A stretch of DNA of 43,933 bases. It comes from Acetobacter fallax. GTDB taxonomy: Bacteria > Pseudomonadota > Alphaproteobacteria > Acetobacterales > Acetobacteraceae. Location of the stretch: NCBI RefSeq assembly GCF_011516735.1, contig NZ_WOSX01000029.1:1-43933 (forward strand), given 5' to 3'. How positions within the stretch are numbered: the first letter of the stretch is position 1; every line of letters begins with the position of its first letter. A model generated the notes under the pieces. That model was not told where the DNA came from. It did not search any database and saw only the letters and a program-made list of their open reading frames with translations. Shown here in pieces: positions 1 through 9,962 of this stretch. A program made the translations under genes and the position numbers.

Positions 1-32
1 TACTGCGCTCGGGTGATTTCAGTCCAGGCCAT
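1..32 (-). CDS. IS5-family transposase, N-terminal fragment (continues outside the window)
   Basis: The first ten codons on the minus strand read MAWTEITRAQ. DDE transposases of the IS5 family often begin with this peptide. The reading frame is open to the window edge. Only the start is present, so whether the element is intact is unknown. Confidence 0.55.
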   Translation of the reverse strand, partial: MAWTEITRAQ

Positions 33-110
33 CTTGATCTCATCAGGTTATCGCAAACCCATGAATCATAACCCGCTGAAATCACTCAACTCATTTTCGG
101 TCAGACACTA
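1..110 (-). mobile_element. 5' end of an IS5-family-like insertion sequence, cut by the window edge
   Basis: Read on the minus strand, this stretch holds a short leader and then an ATG at 32-30 opening MAWTEITRAQ, which I recognise as the N-terminus of IS5-family transposases common in Acetobacteraceae and sphingomonads. The outer boundary is inferred at about 105-110, where the sequence reads TTAGTGTCTGACCG on the minus strand and the composition changes. Only one end lies in the window, so inverted repeats and target duplication cannot be checked. Confidence 0.6.
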
Positions 111-594
111 AGAGAAAAGAAGTCCATCAGGCAGCCCACAGCCACCCTGCGGCGTCACATTCCAGCGCCCGTGCCAATGCCCCGGCGAACCAGTCTCCTT
201 CATGACACGTCGATACGCCGGATAATACACCATGAACTTCAACAGCCGGAAAACACCTGGCTCACACTCAAAAGAAACGACAACACAATCACCGCCAGAA
301 AACCGACCACCAGCAACGCACGATCTCTCCCCGGCATCCGTCACATCGTTGTCAGCCTCTCCACACACCCACCCGGATCGAACACAGACTCATCCGCAAC
401 ACCATATTCACAAGAATACAGAACAAAGAAACAAAACTTCACACCCGCGTGAGCCGCCCGCCCACACGGCAACCCGCTCCTCTCACACACGTAACAAACC
501 GAAGCCCGTCACCGGATGCATCCCCGGCAACGCTCCTGACGAAAACCCCCGTTACACCCCCGTCGCGTCACGCCCGGAAAGGCCCGCCCGAACC
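111..594. other. intergenic region between the IS edge and paoA
   Basis: About 480 bases with no gene I can support. The frame used by paoA is open upstream to 232, but the translation there is low-complexity (Pro, Thr, His) and the Tat signal fixes the start at 595. A minus-strand frame from 368 to 108 is open and ends almost exactly at the IS boundary. It could be the tail of a gene cut by the IS, but it has no motif I recognise. Confidence 0.5.
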
Positions 595-1251
595 ATGACC
601 AGCACCGCTTCCGGAATCCCCCGCCGCACCATCCTCCAGGGCAGTGCCGCCACCACCGTGCTGGCCTGCACCCGCGCCGAAACCCGGCCCGTCACCCACC
701 CGGAAACCGGCCCCACACCACCCCCGCCACCAGGCGTCCCCACCACCGCCGTCAGCCTGACGATCAACACCACCCGCTACAGCCTCGCCGTCGACAACCG
801 CACCACCCTGCTCGACCTGCTGCGCGAACGCCTCGAACTCACCGGTGCGAAAAAAGGCTGCGATCACGGCCAGTGCGGCGCCTGCACCGTCCTCGTCAAC
901 GGCCGCCGGACCCTCTCCTGCCTCACCCTCGCCCTCCGACATGAAGGCGACAGCATCACCACCATCGAAGGCCTCGGCCAGCCCGGCAACCTCCACCCGC
1001 TCCAGGCCGCCTTTCTTCACCACGACGGCTTCCAGTGCGGCTACTGCACCCCCGGCCAGATCTGCTCCGCCGCCGGCATGCTTGCCGAATGGCGTAACGG
1101 CAGCCCCAGCCTCCACACCAGCCCGGACAATCCGCACCCCGGACTCACCGACGACGAACTGCGCGAGCGCATGTCCGGCAATCTCTGCCGCTGCAGCGCC
1201 TACCCCAACATCGCCGACGCCATCCGCACCGTCGCGGAACAGTCCGCATGA
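595..1251 (+). CDS. paoA: aldehyde oxidoreductase, [2Fe-2S] subunit with Tat signal (PaoA/YagT type)
   Basis: Electron-transfer subunit of a periplasmic molybdo-flavo-iron-sulfur aldehyde oxidoreductase. The ATG at 595 gives a 218-residue protein beginning with a twin-arginine signal (RRTIL at residues 10-14, then a short hydrophobic stretch), as in E. coli PaoA. A proline-rich linker (about 39-50) follows. The plant-type [2Fe-2S] domain has Cys89, 94, 97 and 109, and the second, XDH-type [2Fe-2S] domain has Cys148, 151, 198 and 200. All eight ligands are present. The stop overlaps the paoB start by four bases (ATGA), so translation is coupled. The Tat signal implies the assembled complex is exported folded with its cofactors. 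The family is known to detoxify aromatic and aliphatic aldehydes; the actual substrate here is unknown. Confidence 0.9.
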   Translation: MTSTASGIPRRTILQGSAATTVLACTRAETRPVTHPETGPTPPPPPGVPTTAVSLTINTTRYSLAVDNRTTLLDLLRERLELTGAKKGCDHGQCGACTVLVNGRRTLSCLTLALRHEGDSITTIEGLGQPGNLHPLQAAFLHHDGFQCGYCTPGQICSAAGMLAEWRNGSPSLHTSPDNPHPGLTDDELRERMSGNLCRCSAYPNIADAIRTVAEQSA

Positions 1252-2276
1252 AAACCTTCACCTACACCCGCGCCAGCACCGTCGCCGAAGCCGCGAAACG
1301 CGCCACCCCGGCCGGGGCCATGCCAATCGCCGGCGGCACAAATCTGCTCGACCTCGCCAAACCCGAGCTCATAAACCCCGACCAGATCATCGACATCACC
1401 CGCCTCCCTGACCTGAACACCGTGACCCGAACCAGCGACGGCACCGTCCATATCGGCGCCCTCGTCCCCAATGCCGATCTCGCCGCCCACCCCCTCATCC
1501 GCCAGCACTATCCGGTGCTCTCCCGCGCCATCCTCTCCGGCGCCTCTCCCCAGATCCGCAACATGGCCACCACCGGCGGCAACCTCCTGCAACGCACCCG
1601 CTGCATCCCGTTCTATGACCCCGCCGCCCGCTGCAACAAACGCACTCCCGGCGCCGGATGCGACGCCCTGCATGGCCCCAACCGCATGAACGCCATCCTC
1701 GGCGGCAGCCCCTCCTGCATCGCCGTCAACCCCTCCGACATGGCCGTCGCCCTGCGCGTGCTCGACGCCACCATCCACGTCACCACTGCCGCAGGCACCA
1801 CCCGAACCATCCCCATCGCCGACTTCCATCTCCTGCCCGGCAACACCCCTGATCACGAAACACGGCTCGAACGCGGCGACATCATCACCGGCCTCACCCT
1901 TCCGCCACCGCCTCCCGGACGCCAGGTTTACCGAAAGGTCCGGGACCGCGCCTCCTATGCCTTCGCGCTGGTCTCTGTCGCCGCGATCATCGACGCCGAC
2001 CCGACACCCGACGCCTCACCCCATATCCGCTCCGCACGCTTCGCCCTTGGCGGCATCGCCACAAAACCGTGGCGCATCCCCGCCGCCGAAGCCGCCCTCG
2101 CCGACCAGCCTCTCACCCGCGACGCCCTGAACCGCGCCGCCGACCTCACCCTCGCCGGCGCCAGCGGCCACGGCGAAAACGACTTCAAAATCCCCCTCGC
2201 CCGCCGGACCCTCACCCACGTCATCGCCCACACCGCCCGCAATCCCATCCCCATGGATCCGTCCGGAGCAACCTGA
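1248..2276 (+). CDS. paoB: aldehyde oxidoreductase, FAD-binding subunit with extra [4Fe-4S] site (PaoB/YagS type)
   Basis: FAD subunit of the same complex, 342 residues, starting in the ATGA overlap with paoA. The N-terminal FAD-binding fold carries AGGTNLLDL (about 28-36) and the TTGGNLLQRTRC stretch typical of the XDH medium subunit. Cysteines 119, 129, 138 and 157 match the insertion that binds an additional [4Fe-4S] cluster in E. coli PaoB, separating this from ordinary xanthine dehydrogenase. The CO-dehydrogenase flavoprotein C-terminal domain follows. It has no signal peptide and would travel through Tat with PaoA. A gap of 228 bases precedes paoC, unusually wide for this operon; I see no gene in it. 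Confidence 0.9.
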   Translation: MKTFTYTRASTVAEAAKRATPAGAMPIAGGTNLLDLAKPELINPDQIIDITRLPDLNTVTRTSDGTVHIGALVPNADLAAHPLIRQHYPVLSRAILSGASPQIRNMATTGGNLLQRTRCIPFYDPAARCNKRTPGAGCDALHGPNRMNAILGGSPSCIAVNPSDMAVALRVLDATIHVTTAAGTTRTIPIADFHLLPGNTPDHETRLERGDIITGLTLPPPPPGRQVYRKVRDRASYAFALVSVAAIIDADPTPDASPHIRSARFALGGIATKPWRIPAAEAALADQPLTRDALNRAADLTLAGASGHGENDFKIPLARRTLTHVIAHTARNPIPMDPSGAT

Positions 2277-2504
2277 GCCATGCAACTCCGGTCCGGTGTC
2301 CGGAACTCCGGCGGGCTCTGGGCAGCGTCCCGGCCGCATCAGACAGACAACCCCACCGGCAAACCATCCCCCGGGCTCCACACAAACCCGGCAGGGACCA
2401 GAGGCCCCCGCCCTCCGGTTTGTAAAACATAATGACACCCGGAGCCCCCACACTCCGGCGGCCCCCGAGCCTTCCTCACAAACCCCGACAGCGAGTCCCG
2501 CCCG

Positions 2505-4766
2505 ATGACCGACACCCTCCCCAAAGCCCCGCTCGACACCCCCTTCGGCCCCGGCATCGACCGCGTCGAAGGCCCCCTCAAAGTCACCGGAACCGCCCCC
2601 TACGCCAACGAACACACTGCCCGCCGCATCGGCAGCCCGACACACCCCCTTGTCGGCTTCATGGTGCTCTCCACCATCGCGAAAGGCCGCCTCGTCAGCC
2701 TCGACACAACCGCGGCCCGAACCAGCCCCGGCGTCCGCCTCGTCCTCACCCGCGACAACGCCCCGCCCCAGAACGACTGGGGGCCTCTCGTCGCCAGAGA
2801 CCGCTTCGCCCGCTCCCAGCCCGCCCTGCACGATGACCGCATCCGCTTCTTCGGACAGCCCGTCGCCCTCGTCGTCGCCGATACGCTCGAAACCGCCCGC
2901 GCCGCCGCGCAAACCATCAGCGCGACATACGAACCCGAAACACCCGCCGTCACACTCGACGAAAAAACCGCCATCATCCCGCCAACCCTGAACGGCTTCA
3001 AACCCACCCGCACCAGTATCGGGGATTTCAGAAACAGCTATGCGGCATCAGCCGCGAAACTCGACGTCACCTACGAAACCCCCCACCAGAGCCACGCCCA
3101 GATGGAACCCCACGCAACCACCGCCCTGTGGGACGCAAACGGCGAACACGTCACCCTGTGGACCTCGAACCAGATCCTCAACTCCGCGCAGAAAGGCATC
3201 GCCAGCACCCTGCAACTGAAACCCGAACAGGTCCGCATCGTCGGCCTCTATGTCGGCGGTGGCTTCGGCGGCAAACTCCCCTGGTTCGATGACGCCCTCC
3301 TCGCCGCCATCGCCGCCCGCATGCTGAAATGCCCCGTCCGCGTCGCCATGACCCGGCAGCAGATGTTCACCGCCACCACCCACCGCACCGCCACACGCCA
3401 GCGCATCCGCATCGGCGCGGCGCGTGACGGTCACCTCCGCGCCATCGCCCACGACGCCCTCTCCCACTGCGCCTCCTTCGACAACTTCGTGGAAGACACA
3501 ACAACCATCACACGCGGCCTCTACGGTGCCGATGCCATCACCACCTCAGCGCTGCTCAACAAGCTCGACCTCCCCCGCTCGGACTCCATGCGCGCCCCCG
3601 GCGACGCCGTCGGCATGATCGCCCTCGAATGTGGTCTCGACGAAATCGCCCACACTCTCGGAATGGACCCCGTCGCCCTCCGCCTCGCCAACGACACACA
3701 AACCGACCCGACCGCGAAACGCCCCTTCAGCAGCCGCAAACTCGCCGAATGTCTCCGCACCGGCGCCACCCGCTTCAACTGGTCCGCCCGCAACCCCACA
3801 CCTGGCCAGCACCGCGAAGGCGAATGGCTCATCGGCACCGGCATGGCGTCAGCGATGCGCTACAACCTCGTCCGTCCCTCCCAGGCCGAAATCATCCTGA
3901 GCCAGACAGGACATCTCACTGTCCGCATGGCCATGACCGACCCGGGAACCGGCACCATCACCATCCTCGCCCGGATTGCCTCCGAAGCCACAGGCATCCC
4001 ACCCGATCGCATCACCGTCACCATCGGCGACACCGATTTCCCGCCCGCCGCAGGCTCCGGCGGCTCCTTCGGGGCCGAAAGCGCCGGCTCCGCCCTCTAC
4101 AACGCCTGCGAAACCCTCCGCCTGCGCCTCGCCCGGACCGCCACCACCGAGAATGGTCCCCTCGCAAACATCCCGCTCAGCACACTCTCCTTCTCAAACG
4201 CCAGCCTCACGAACGGCACAAAAACCATCCCCCTCACTCAACTCGTCCCCCGCGACGGCCTCACCACCCAGGGCAGCATCAAACCCGGCAACGAGGCGAA
4301 AGACTGGTCACAGGCTTCCTTCGGCGCCCATTTCGCCGAAGTTGCCGTCAGCGCTGTCACTGGCGAAACCCGCGTCCGCCGCATGACCGGCGTCTTCGCC
4401 TGCGGCCGCATCCTCAACGCCCGCACCGCCCGCTCCCAGGCCATCGGCGGCATGATCTGGGGAATTTCAGCTGCCCTGTTCGAAGCCAACCCCGTCGATC
4501 CGCGATCCGGCCAGTTCACAGCCCGTGATCTCGCAAATTACCACGTCGCCAGCCACGCCGACGCCCCGCATATTGACGCCACCTTCCTCCCCGAAGATGA
4601 ACCCGTCTCAAACCCCCTGCACATCAAAGGCATCGGCGAAGTCGGCATCTGCGGCGCCCCGGCCGCCATCGGCAACGCCATCTTCAACGCCACCGGCATC
4701 CGCATCCGCAACTTCCCCATCACCCCCGACAAACTCCTCCCCCACCTTCCGGAAATCTCCCTCTGA
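2505..4766 (+). CDS. paoC: aldehyde oxidoreductase, molybdopterin-cytosine-dinucleotide subunit (PaoC/YagR type)
   Basis: Catalytic subunit, 753 residues, close to the family length. It opens with the family start GIDRVEGPLKVTGTAPYA, carries the cofactor loop GGGFGGK near residue 250, and ends with the active-site segment GIGEVGICGAPAAIGNA near residue 710, whose Glu is the conserved catalytic base of the xanthine oxidase family. The complex would oxidise aldehydes to carboxylic acids. The maturation chaperone PaoD (XdhC-like) is not in this window, so cofactor insertion depends on a gene elsewhere. Codon third positions are extremely C-rich, like the surrounding region. Confidence 0.9.
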   Translation: MTDTLPKAPLDTPFGPGIDRVEGPLKVTGTAPYANEHTARRIGSPTHPLVGFMVLSTIAKGRLVSLDTTAARTSPGVRLVLTRDNAPPQNDWGPLVARDRFARSQPALHDDRIRFFGQPVALVVADTLETARAAAQTISATYEPETPAVTLDEKTAIIPPTLNGFKPTRTSIGDFRNSYAASAAKLDVTYETPHQSHAQMEPHATTALWDANGEHVTLWTSNQILNSAQKGIASTLQLKPEQVRIVGLYVGGGFGGKLPWFDDALLAAIAARMLKCPVRVAMTRQQMFTATTHRTATRQRIRIGAARDGHLRAIAHDALSHCASFDNFVEDTTTITRGLYGADAITTSALLNKLDLPRSDSMRAPGDAVGMIALECGLDEIAHTLGMDPVALRLANDTQTDPTAKRPFSSRKLAECLRTGATRFNWSARNPTPGQHREGEWLIGTGMASAMRYNLVRPSQAEIILSQTGHLTVRMAMTDPGTGTITILARIASEATGIPPDRITVTIGDTDFPPAAGSGGSFGAESAGSALYNACETLRLRLARTATTENGPLANIPLSTLSFSNASLTNGTKTIPLTQLVPRDGLTTQGSIKPGNEAKDWSQASFGAHFAEVAVSAVTGETRVRRMTGVFACGRILNARTARSQAIGGMIWGISAALFEANPVDPRSGQFTARDLANYHVASHADAPHIDATFLPEDEPVSNPLHIKGIGEVGICGAPAAIGNAIFNATGIRIRNFPITPDKLLPHLPEISL

Positions 4767-4934
4767 CGCCCCGGACCAGGCCATAAACCGCCCCTCCTGC
4801 CGGGGAGCGGAGCAGAGCCCTGAAAACGAAACATACCTGTGATCTGAAAGACATGTTCCAGGAACACCCAGCCCTCTGCCCAACTCCCGCTTTTTGAAAC
4901 AGGGGATCTGTTATCATGACGTTTTCACATGTGA

Positions 4935-5205
4935 TTTTTCAAAGGTCCGGTAGCAGCACGGGCTCCGCCCGAACCCGGAAGGAGTCGCGGACCCCTTCAC
5001 CCCGATCTGTTGACAATAAAATGGTTTCCAAAGGTCTGCGACCTTTGGTGGGTTCCAGGGCAAAGCCCTGGGAAGGAGCCAACACATTATACCAGAGGGT
5101 CTGGCCTTTGACCTGTGTGAGACTGGCTGGTGCGGGAGTGGCAGGGCTCTGCCCTGGAACCCGGCAAAGGCCCGCCTTTGCAAACCGTTTTATGATCAGC
5201 AAACC
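4935..5205 (+). repeat. multi-hairpin intergenic repeat, copy A
   Basis: A chain of short dyads: GGGC/GCCC at 4960-4970; a stem with arms 4979-4986 and 4990-4997 and loop GCG (one mismatch); a perfect 9-bp stem CCAAAGGTC/GACCTTTGG at 5028-5048; a perfect 7-bp stem CCAGGGC/GCCCTGG at 5055-5071; CAGGGC/GCCCTG at 5142-5156; and GCAAAGG/CCTTTGC at 5164-5181. The first four dyads recur in the same order in copy B and most recur in inverted copy C. The element runs from GATTTTTCAAAGG at about 4932 to the TTTTATGATCAGC stretch near 5200. Open frames across it are peptide-like artefacts of the palindromes. It lies between convergent genes paoC and the dipeptidase. Confidence 0.8.
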
Positions 5206-5324
5206 GGGGTGCAGGGGCCGCCCGATCAGTGGAGCATGAAACCCGGCCTCGCAGGCGGCGGATCTCACCCCGATATCGGCCTCTCCAGCCTCATCTCTTC
5301 AGAAAAACAATCACCCGACCCATC

Positions 5325-6071
5325 TCAGCGCCTGGATTTTCCAATATCCTCAAACCGGACATTCTGAACCGGATACAAACTCCAGTCCTTATAATCGAAA
5401 TGCCACCACTCATCATGAAGCGGAAAAAACCCTTCCTGCACCATGGCTTTCCGTAAAATTTCGCGCGAAGCCCGCTCCTCAGCCGTTCCACCCGGATAGT
5501 CGGAAAAAGCCCGTTCCGTCATCTCATCATACCCGCTCGGCATCGAAACCGGCTGACCGGTGCGAAGGTCATACAACGTCAGATCAACCGCACACCCCCG
5601 GTTATGCATCGAGCCAGGCTCCGGGTTCGCAACAAAATTATGCTTGTCCGGAGGCGTCGCATCCCAGAACAGCTTCGTCACATACCACGGTCTGTAAGCA
5701 TCAAAAATCAGCAGCCCATATCCCTGCAACCGAAGCACCGCCAGAACACGCACCAAAGCTTCCGCCGCCGGACGCTCCATAAAAGCATGAGACGAGGAAT
5801 AAACCGGCGTCCCAAGAAAATTCCGTGACGTGGCATACCGAACATCAAAACGAAAACCCGATGCAATCCCGGAAAGATCAACCAGATCAGGCGCCCTCAT
5901 GCCCGGCGCCGGCACAGGCGCCTCAGCATGCAATGCCTCCCGCATCAGTTCGGCTACAGGTCTGACCGGCGTAATACGAAAGACTTTCGCCACATTACTC
6001 TCCTCCGCCCGAACCACACCGACAGAAAACAGACAGACAACAAAAGCCAGTCCCGGCAAACACTTTTTCAT
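5325..6071 (-). CDS. ddpX: exported D-alanyl-D-alanine dipeptidase (VanX/DdpX family, peptidase M15D)
   Basis: A 248-residue protein with a Sec signal peptide (MKKCLPGLAFVVCLFSVGVVRA). The zinc peptidase core shows SMHNRGCAVDLTL (the SxHxxGxAxD metal motif, His and Asp ligands) and the downstream EWWHFDY with the catalytic Glu and third zinc ligand His. FDAYRP, with the transition-state Arg, is also present. It would cleave D-Ala-D-Ala in the periplasm, probably to recycle peptidoglycan D-alanine rather than give vancomycin resistance, since Gram-negative homologues such as DdpX serve nutrition and no vanHA genes are nearby. AAGAGAG lies upstream of the ATG. The gene stands alone and converges on paoC across repeat A. 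Confidence 0.87.
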   Translation of the reverse strand: MKKCLPGLAFVVCLFSVGVVRAEESNVAKVFRITPVRPVAELMREALHAEAPVPAPGMRAPDLVDLSGIASGFRFDVRYATSRNFLGTPVYSSSHAFMERPAAEALVRVLAVLRLQGYGLLIFDAYRPWYVTKLFWDATPPDKHNFVANPEPGSMHNRGCAVDLTLYDLRTGQPVSMPSGYDEMTERAFSDYPGGTAEERASREILRKAMVQEGFFPLHDEWWHFDYKDWSLYPVQNVRFEDIGKSRR

Positions 6072-6162
6072 TCAGTCACTCTCTTCAGCCACCATAACCC
6101 GACACAAACGCCCGGCTCCAGAATGTTGCCACACCGAATCCATCATCACACTAAAACCCGCA

Positions 6163-6966
6163 TCACCCAAACAGCAAGGCCCGTATTACCATCTCCAGAC
6201 CCGCATCACCCGCCAGCGCCCGCCCCCCGATCGCCCCGACCGGAACCACCGACAACGCCGAAACCAGCCACGCCGCCCGCACATCCTTCAGCCGCCCCAG
6301 AGGCACCGATCCCTCAAAACAAAACCCCGTCTCCAGCAACCGCCCCCGTGACGTCCCCGGTAACGCCCCGTCCGCAACCGGCGGCGTCACCACCATCCCG
6401 TCCAGCAGAAACACCACATTCGCCGCACTCGCCTCCGCCACAACGCCTCCGACGCCCGGCAGCAGCGCATCGTCAAACCCCGCCGCCGCCGCCTCCATCC
6501 GCGTCATCACCGAAGGCAGATAATTCAGCGACTTCACCCGCGCCAGCGGCGACGCCCCGTCCCGCACATACCGGCTCACCCCCAGCCGGATCGTCCGCGC
6601 AGCCCCGCCCGATACAGGCGGCGCCCAGGTCAGCAACACCGTCGGACGAACATCCCCGGGCGGCATCACCCCGCGCGGCCCGCACCCCCGCGTCACTGTC
6701 AGCCGTAGCGACCCGTTCCGAACCCTGAGAGCATCCACAAGATCCGCAATCGCACCGCGCAAAACCCCCGGCTCCGGACAGGACAGCATCAGAACCGAAC
6801 ACCCGTCCGCCAGCCGCGACAGATGCCGCTCCAGCCGGGGCACAACCCCGTCCACCAGCCACATCGTCTCAAACAGCCCGTCCCCCAGAAGAAACCCCCG
6901 GTCCGAAGGATCAATCCGCGCTTCCGAAACCGGCAGCAGCCGCCCGTTCAGCCATACGAGACTCAT
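6163..6966 (-). CDS. pabC: aminodeoxychorismate lyase, class IV PLP aminotransferase family
   Basis: Fold-type IV PLP protein of 267 residues. It starts MSLVWLNGRLLP with the family motif DRGFLLGDGLFET, has the PLP-binding Lys in VKSLNYLPSVM, and the cofactor Glu in VAEASAANVVFLLDG. The same fold includes D-amino-acid and branched-chain aminotransferases. I choose PabC because pabB lies 96 bases upstream on the same strand. PabC releases pyruvate from 4-amino-4-deoxychorismate to give p-aminobenzoate for folate. GGAGGGCGAC directly before the ATG supports the start. Confidence 0.82.
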   Translation of the reverse strand: MSLVWLNGRLLPVSEARIDPSDRGFLLGDGLFETMWLVDGVVPRLERHLSRLADGCSVLMLSCPEPGVLRGAIADLVDALRVRNGSLRLTVTRGCGPRGVMPPGDVRPTVLLTWAPPVSGGAARTIRLGVSRYVRDGASPLARVKSLNYLPSVMTRMEAAAAGFDDALLPGVGGVVAEASAANVVFLLDGMVVTPPVADGALPGTSRGRLLETGFCFEGSVPLGRLKDVRAAWLVSALSVVPVGAIGGRALAGDAGLEMVIRALLFG

Positions 6967-7062
6967 GTCGCCCTCCGTCTCCGGAACTCAAAATCCGGCA
7001 CACCAGTCAGCCGACAAACAGGCCGCCCCCCAAAGATCATCACAGGCAGACTGTCCGACCTG

Positions 7063-8409
7063 TCAACACCCGCCGGAAAACACATCCAGCAACGGCGCCA
7101 CCTTCAGCATCATCTCCTCATACTCCCGCTCAGGATCAGATAACCAGGTAATCCCGCCGCCAGCCCCGACCAAAAGCCGCCTCCCCACCAGTGAAATGCT
7201 GCGAATCACAACGGAACTGTCCAGCGCCCCGTCCCGCCCGATCCGGAACACACTCCCGCAATACGCCCCCCGCGCCGATCCCTCGAGCGCGTCAATAATC
7301 TCCATCGCCCGCCGCTTCGGAGCCCCCGTCACCGACCCAGGCGGCAACGTCGCCCGCAACAGATCCACCGCATCCAGACCACCCCGCAAACGCCCCCGCA
7401 CACACGACACCAGATGATGCAGATGCCTGAACCGCTCCACCCCGCATAATTGCGGCACAGACACCGACCCGATCTCACACACCCGACCAATGTCGTTGCG
7501 CATCAGATCCGTAATCATCAGGTTCTCAGCATTCTCTTTCTCATCAGCTGCCAGCGCTGCCGCAAACCCCGCAGCCTCCGCCTCACTCGCACCCGACGGC
7601 GCCGTCCCCTTGATCGGCCGCGTCTCAATTCCCCCGTCCGCCGCCATCGACACAAACCGCTCCACCGACGCACTCAGCAGCGAAAACCCCGGCGTCCGCA
7701 AATACGCCCCGAACGGCGCCGGAGACCCCTCCCGCAACGCCAGATAAGCCGCCATGTCATCAAACCCGACCGGCACCTCCGCCTGCCACCGCATCGTCAG
7801 ATTGGCCTGAAAAATATCCCCCGCGCCAATAAACCGAACAACCTCCCGAACCGCCTCAAGCCACGCGTCCCGCCCCATATCCGCCCGAAACGACAACCAC
7901 GGAACCGCGCCGAAACCCCCGGCCACCACCCGCAAATCCGGCGCCCCCCTCCCCCGCCCGCTCACCCACCAGACCCTCCGCTCCAGCCGGTCAAACACCA
8001 AGGCCTCCTCATAAGAGGCCGCCACAAGCTCAGGCGCGGTCAGGTCACCCGCGGCCCGATGCCGCGATACAACACCCTCCAGCCGCATCCCCGCCTCATA
8101 GGACGCCAGTCCGATCACCCCACCCGAAAACGGCAATCCCGAGATGTCATCACCACAAATCCGCGCCCGCATCTCCCGGAGATGCTCCCGCACATCCCCC
8201 GAAACCACCTCCCCGTTTCGCCATACCCCGCCATCCCGACACAGCAGCGTCTCTACCGGCCACGGACACAAAAACGACCACCGCGCCCGCTCCCCGGCCG
8301 CATCCCCACCACTATCCGCAAACGCTATCCACGGCTCACCCGCAAACGCAGACAAAGCAGCACCGGGCTCAACCCAGCCCAACTCCACCACCCGCACCCC
8401 GACACGCAT
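7063..8409 (-). CDS. pabB: aminodeoxychorismate synthase component I
   Basis: Chorismate-binding enzyme of about 448 residues. Recognisable pieces are RPIKGTAPSG, DLMRNDIGRVCEIGSV, and the chorismate-binding block PPGSVTGAPKRRAMEIID. It has no glutamine amidotransferase domain, so a PabA/TrpG partner encoded elsewhere must supply ammonia. PabB was preferred over TrpE because of the adjacent pabC. The frame opens at 8448, but the ATG at 8409 is preceded by GGAAAGGGG at good spacing and is taken as the start. A neighbouring tract of near-pure C on the + strand shows the strong local strand bias. Confidence 0.85.
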   Translation of the reverse strand: MRVGVRVVELGWVEPGAALSAFAGEPWIAFADSGGDAAGERARWSFLCPWPVETLLCRDGGVWRNGEVVSGDVREHLREMRARICGDDISGLPFSGGVIGLASYEAGMRLEGVVSRHRAAGDLTAPELVAASYEEALVFDRLERRVWWVSGRGRGAPDLRVVAGGFGAVPWLSFRADMGRDAWLEAVREVVRFIGAGDIFQANLTMRWQAEVPVGFDDMAAYLALREGSPAPFGAYLRTPGFSLLSASVERFVSMAADGGIETRPIKGTAPSGASEAEAAGFAAALAADEKENAENLMITDLMRNDIGRVCEIGSVSVPQLCGVERFRHLHHLVSCVRGRLRGGLDAVDLLRATLPPGSVTGAPKRRAMEIIDALEGSARGAYCGSVFRIGRDGALDSSVVIRSISLVGRRLLVGAGGGITWLSDPEREYEEMMLKVAPLLDVFSGGC

Positions 8410-8830
8410 CCCCGCACACCCCTTTCCGGCACCAGACCCCTGATACAAAAACCGCGCCGGAAAAGCACACCGGCCGGCCCGCGAAACCAGCCCCTGCCAT
8501 CATCCCAGCCCACGGCCTCAGAAGGAAACCATCCTGTAAGTTCGTCCCCGGCGCCGCCGGCCATGTCGGAGCCGCTGCCACCCCGCCCGGCTGCCCCGGC
8601 CTCACCAGATGGCGCACACCTCCGCAAACCCTCTCACGCAACGAAACCGGGACGCACAAAACCGCAGTCCCCGCCAGGTCCTGACAGCGTCCGCCCTGAC
8701 ACCAGCCGACAACATCCACACACGACACTCCGGACACGACACCCGGGGCACGCACCCGGCCAACCCCCTGTCACATCCTCCCGTTTCGTGTACCCTCCCC
8801 ACCCACCCGGACCCTCACTGGAGAAAACAC
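8410..8830. other. intergenic region between divergent pabB and SDR gene
   Basis: About 420 very C-rich bases (+ strand). Frames on both strands are open, as expected from the composition, but none shows a domain or a good ribosome binding site. It must hold the pabBC and SDR promoters. I see no clear -35/-10 pair or operator. Confidence 0.4.
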
Positions 8831-9619
<789 letters not shown>

Positions 9620-9638
9620 TCCCCGCCCCAAACCCGGA

Positions 9639-9657
9639 CAAAGGTCACAGACCTTTG
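9639..9657 (+). terminator. hairpin just downstream of the SDR gene
   Basis: Perfect 8-bp stem CAAAGGTC / GACCTTTG with an ACA loop, 20 bases after the SDR stop. It lacks a T-tract, so it would be a weak intrinsic terminator or an RNA 3'-end stabiliser. It resembles one dyad of the multi-hairpin repeat and may be part of copy B. Confidence 0.45.
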
Positions 9658-9658
9658 C

Positions 9659-9957
9659 AAAGGCTCTGTTGTCGTTAAGTGTTGATCTGTGATTTTTCAA
9701 AGGGTTAGAAAAAGATCGGGCTCTGCCCGAACCCGGAAGGGGTCGCGGACCCCTTCACCCCAATCTGTTGATAAATAAGCATATTTCCAAAGGTCTGTGA
9801 CCTTTGGTCAGTTCCAGGGCAAAGCCCTGGGAAGGAACCAACACTTAACGACAACAGAGCCTTTGGAAACCATTTTATTATTAATCAAGAGGAGTGCAGG
9901 GGCCCGCGGTCCCTGCCGGGTCCGGGCAGAGCCCGGATTCCGCCAGCCCTTTCAAAG
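9659..9957 (+). repeat. multi-hairpin intergenic repeat, copy B, with nested inverted ends
   Basis: Dyads in order: CGGGC/GCCCG at 9717-9729; a perfect 8-bp stem AAGGGGTC/GACCCCTT at 9737-9755; CCAAAGGTC/GACCTTTGG at 9787-9807; CCAGGGC/GCCCTGG at 9814-9830; CCGGGC/GCCCGG at 9922-9936. The segment 9659-9684 is repeated as a perfect 26-base inverted copy at 9839-9864. The outer parts (9697-9737 and about 9915-9955) are also imperfect inverted copies of each other. The right end stops six bases before the remnant of a dioxygenase gene. Confidence 0.8.
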
Positions 9958-9962
9958 TCATG

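Noticed and set aside
4916..5268. Open frames of about 90-110 codons on both strands across repeat A
   Set aside because: They run through the hairpin repeats, lack ribosome sites, and the same peptide pieces recur wherever the repeat does. They are by-products of the palindromes.
5325..6071. Vancomycin resistance determinant
   Set aside because: The VanX-like enzyme has a signal peptide and no vanH/vanA neighbours; in a Gram-negative host a D-Ala-D-Ala recycling role is more likely.
5928..6728. Long Pro/Arg-rich frame opposite pabC
   Set aside because: Pure composition shadow of a C-rich strand; the opposite strand has the PLP motifs of pabC.
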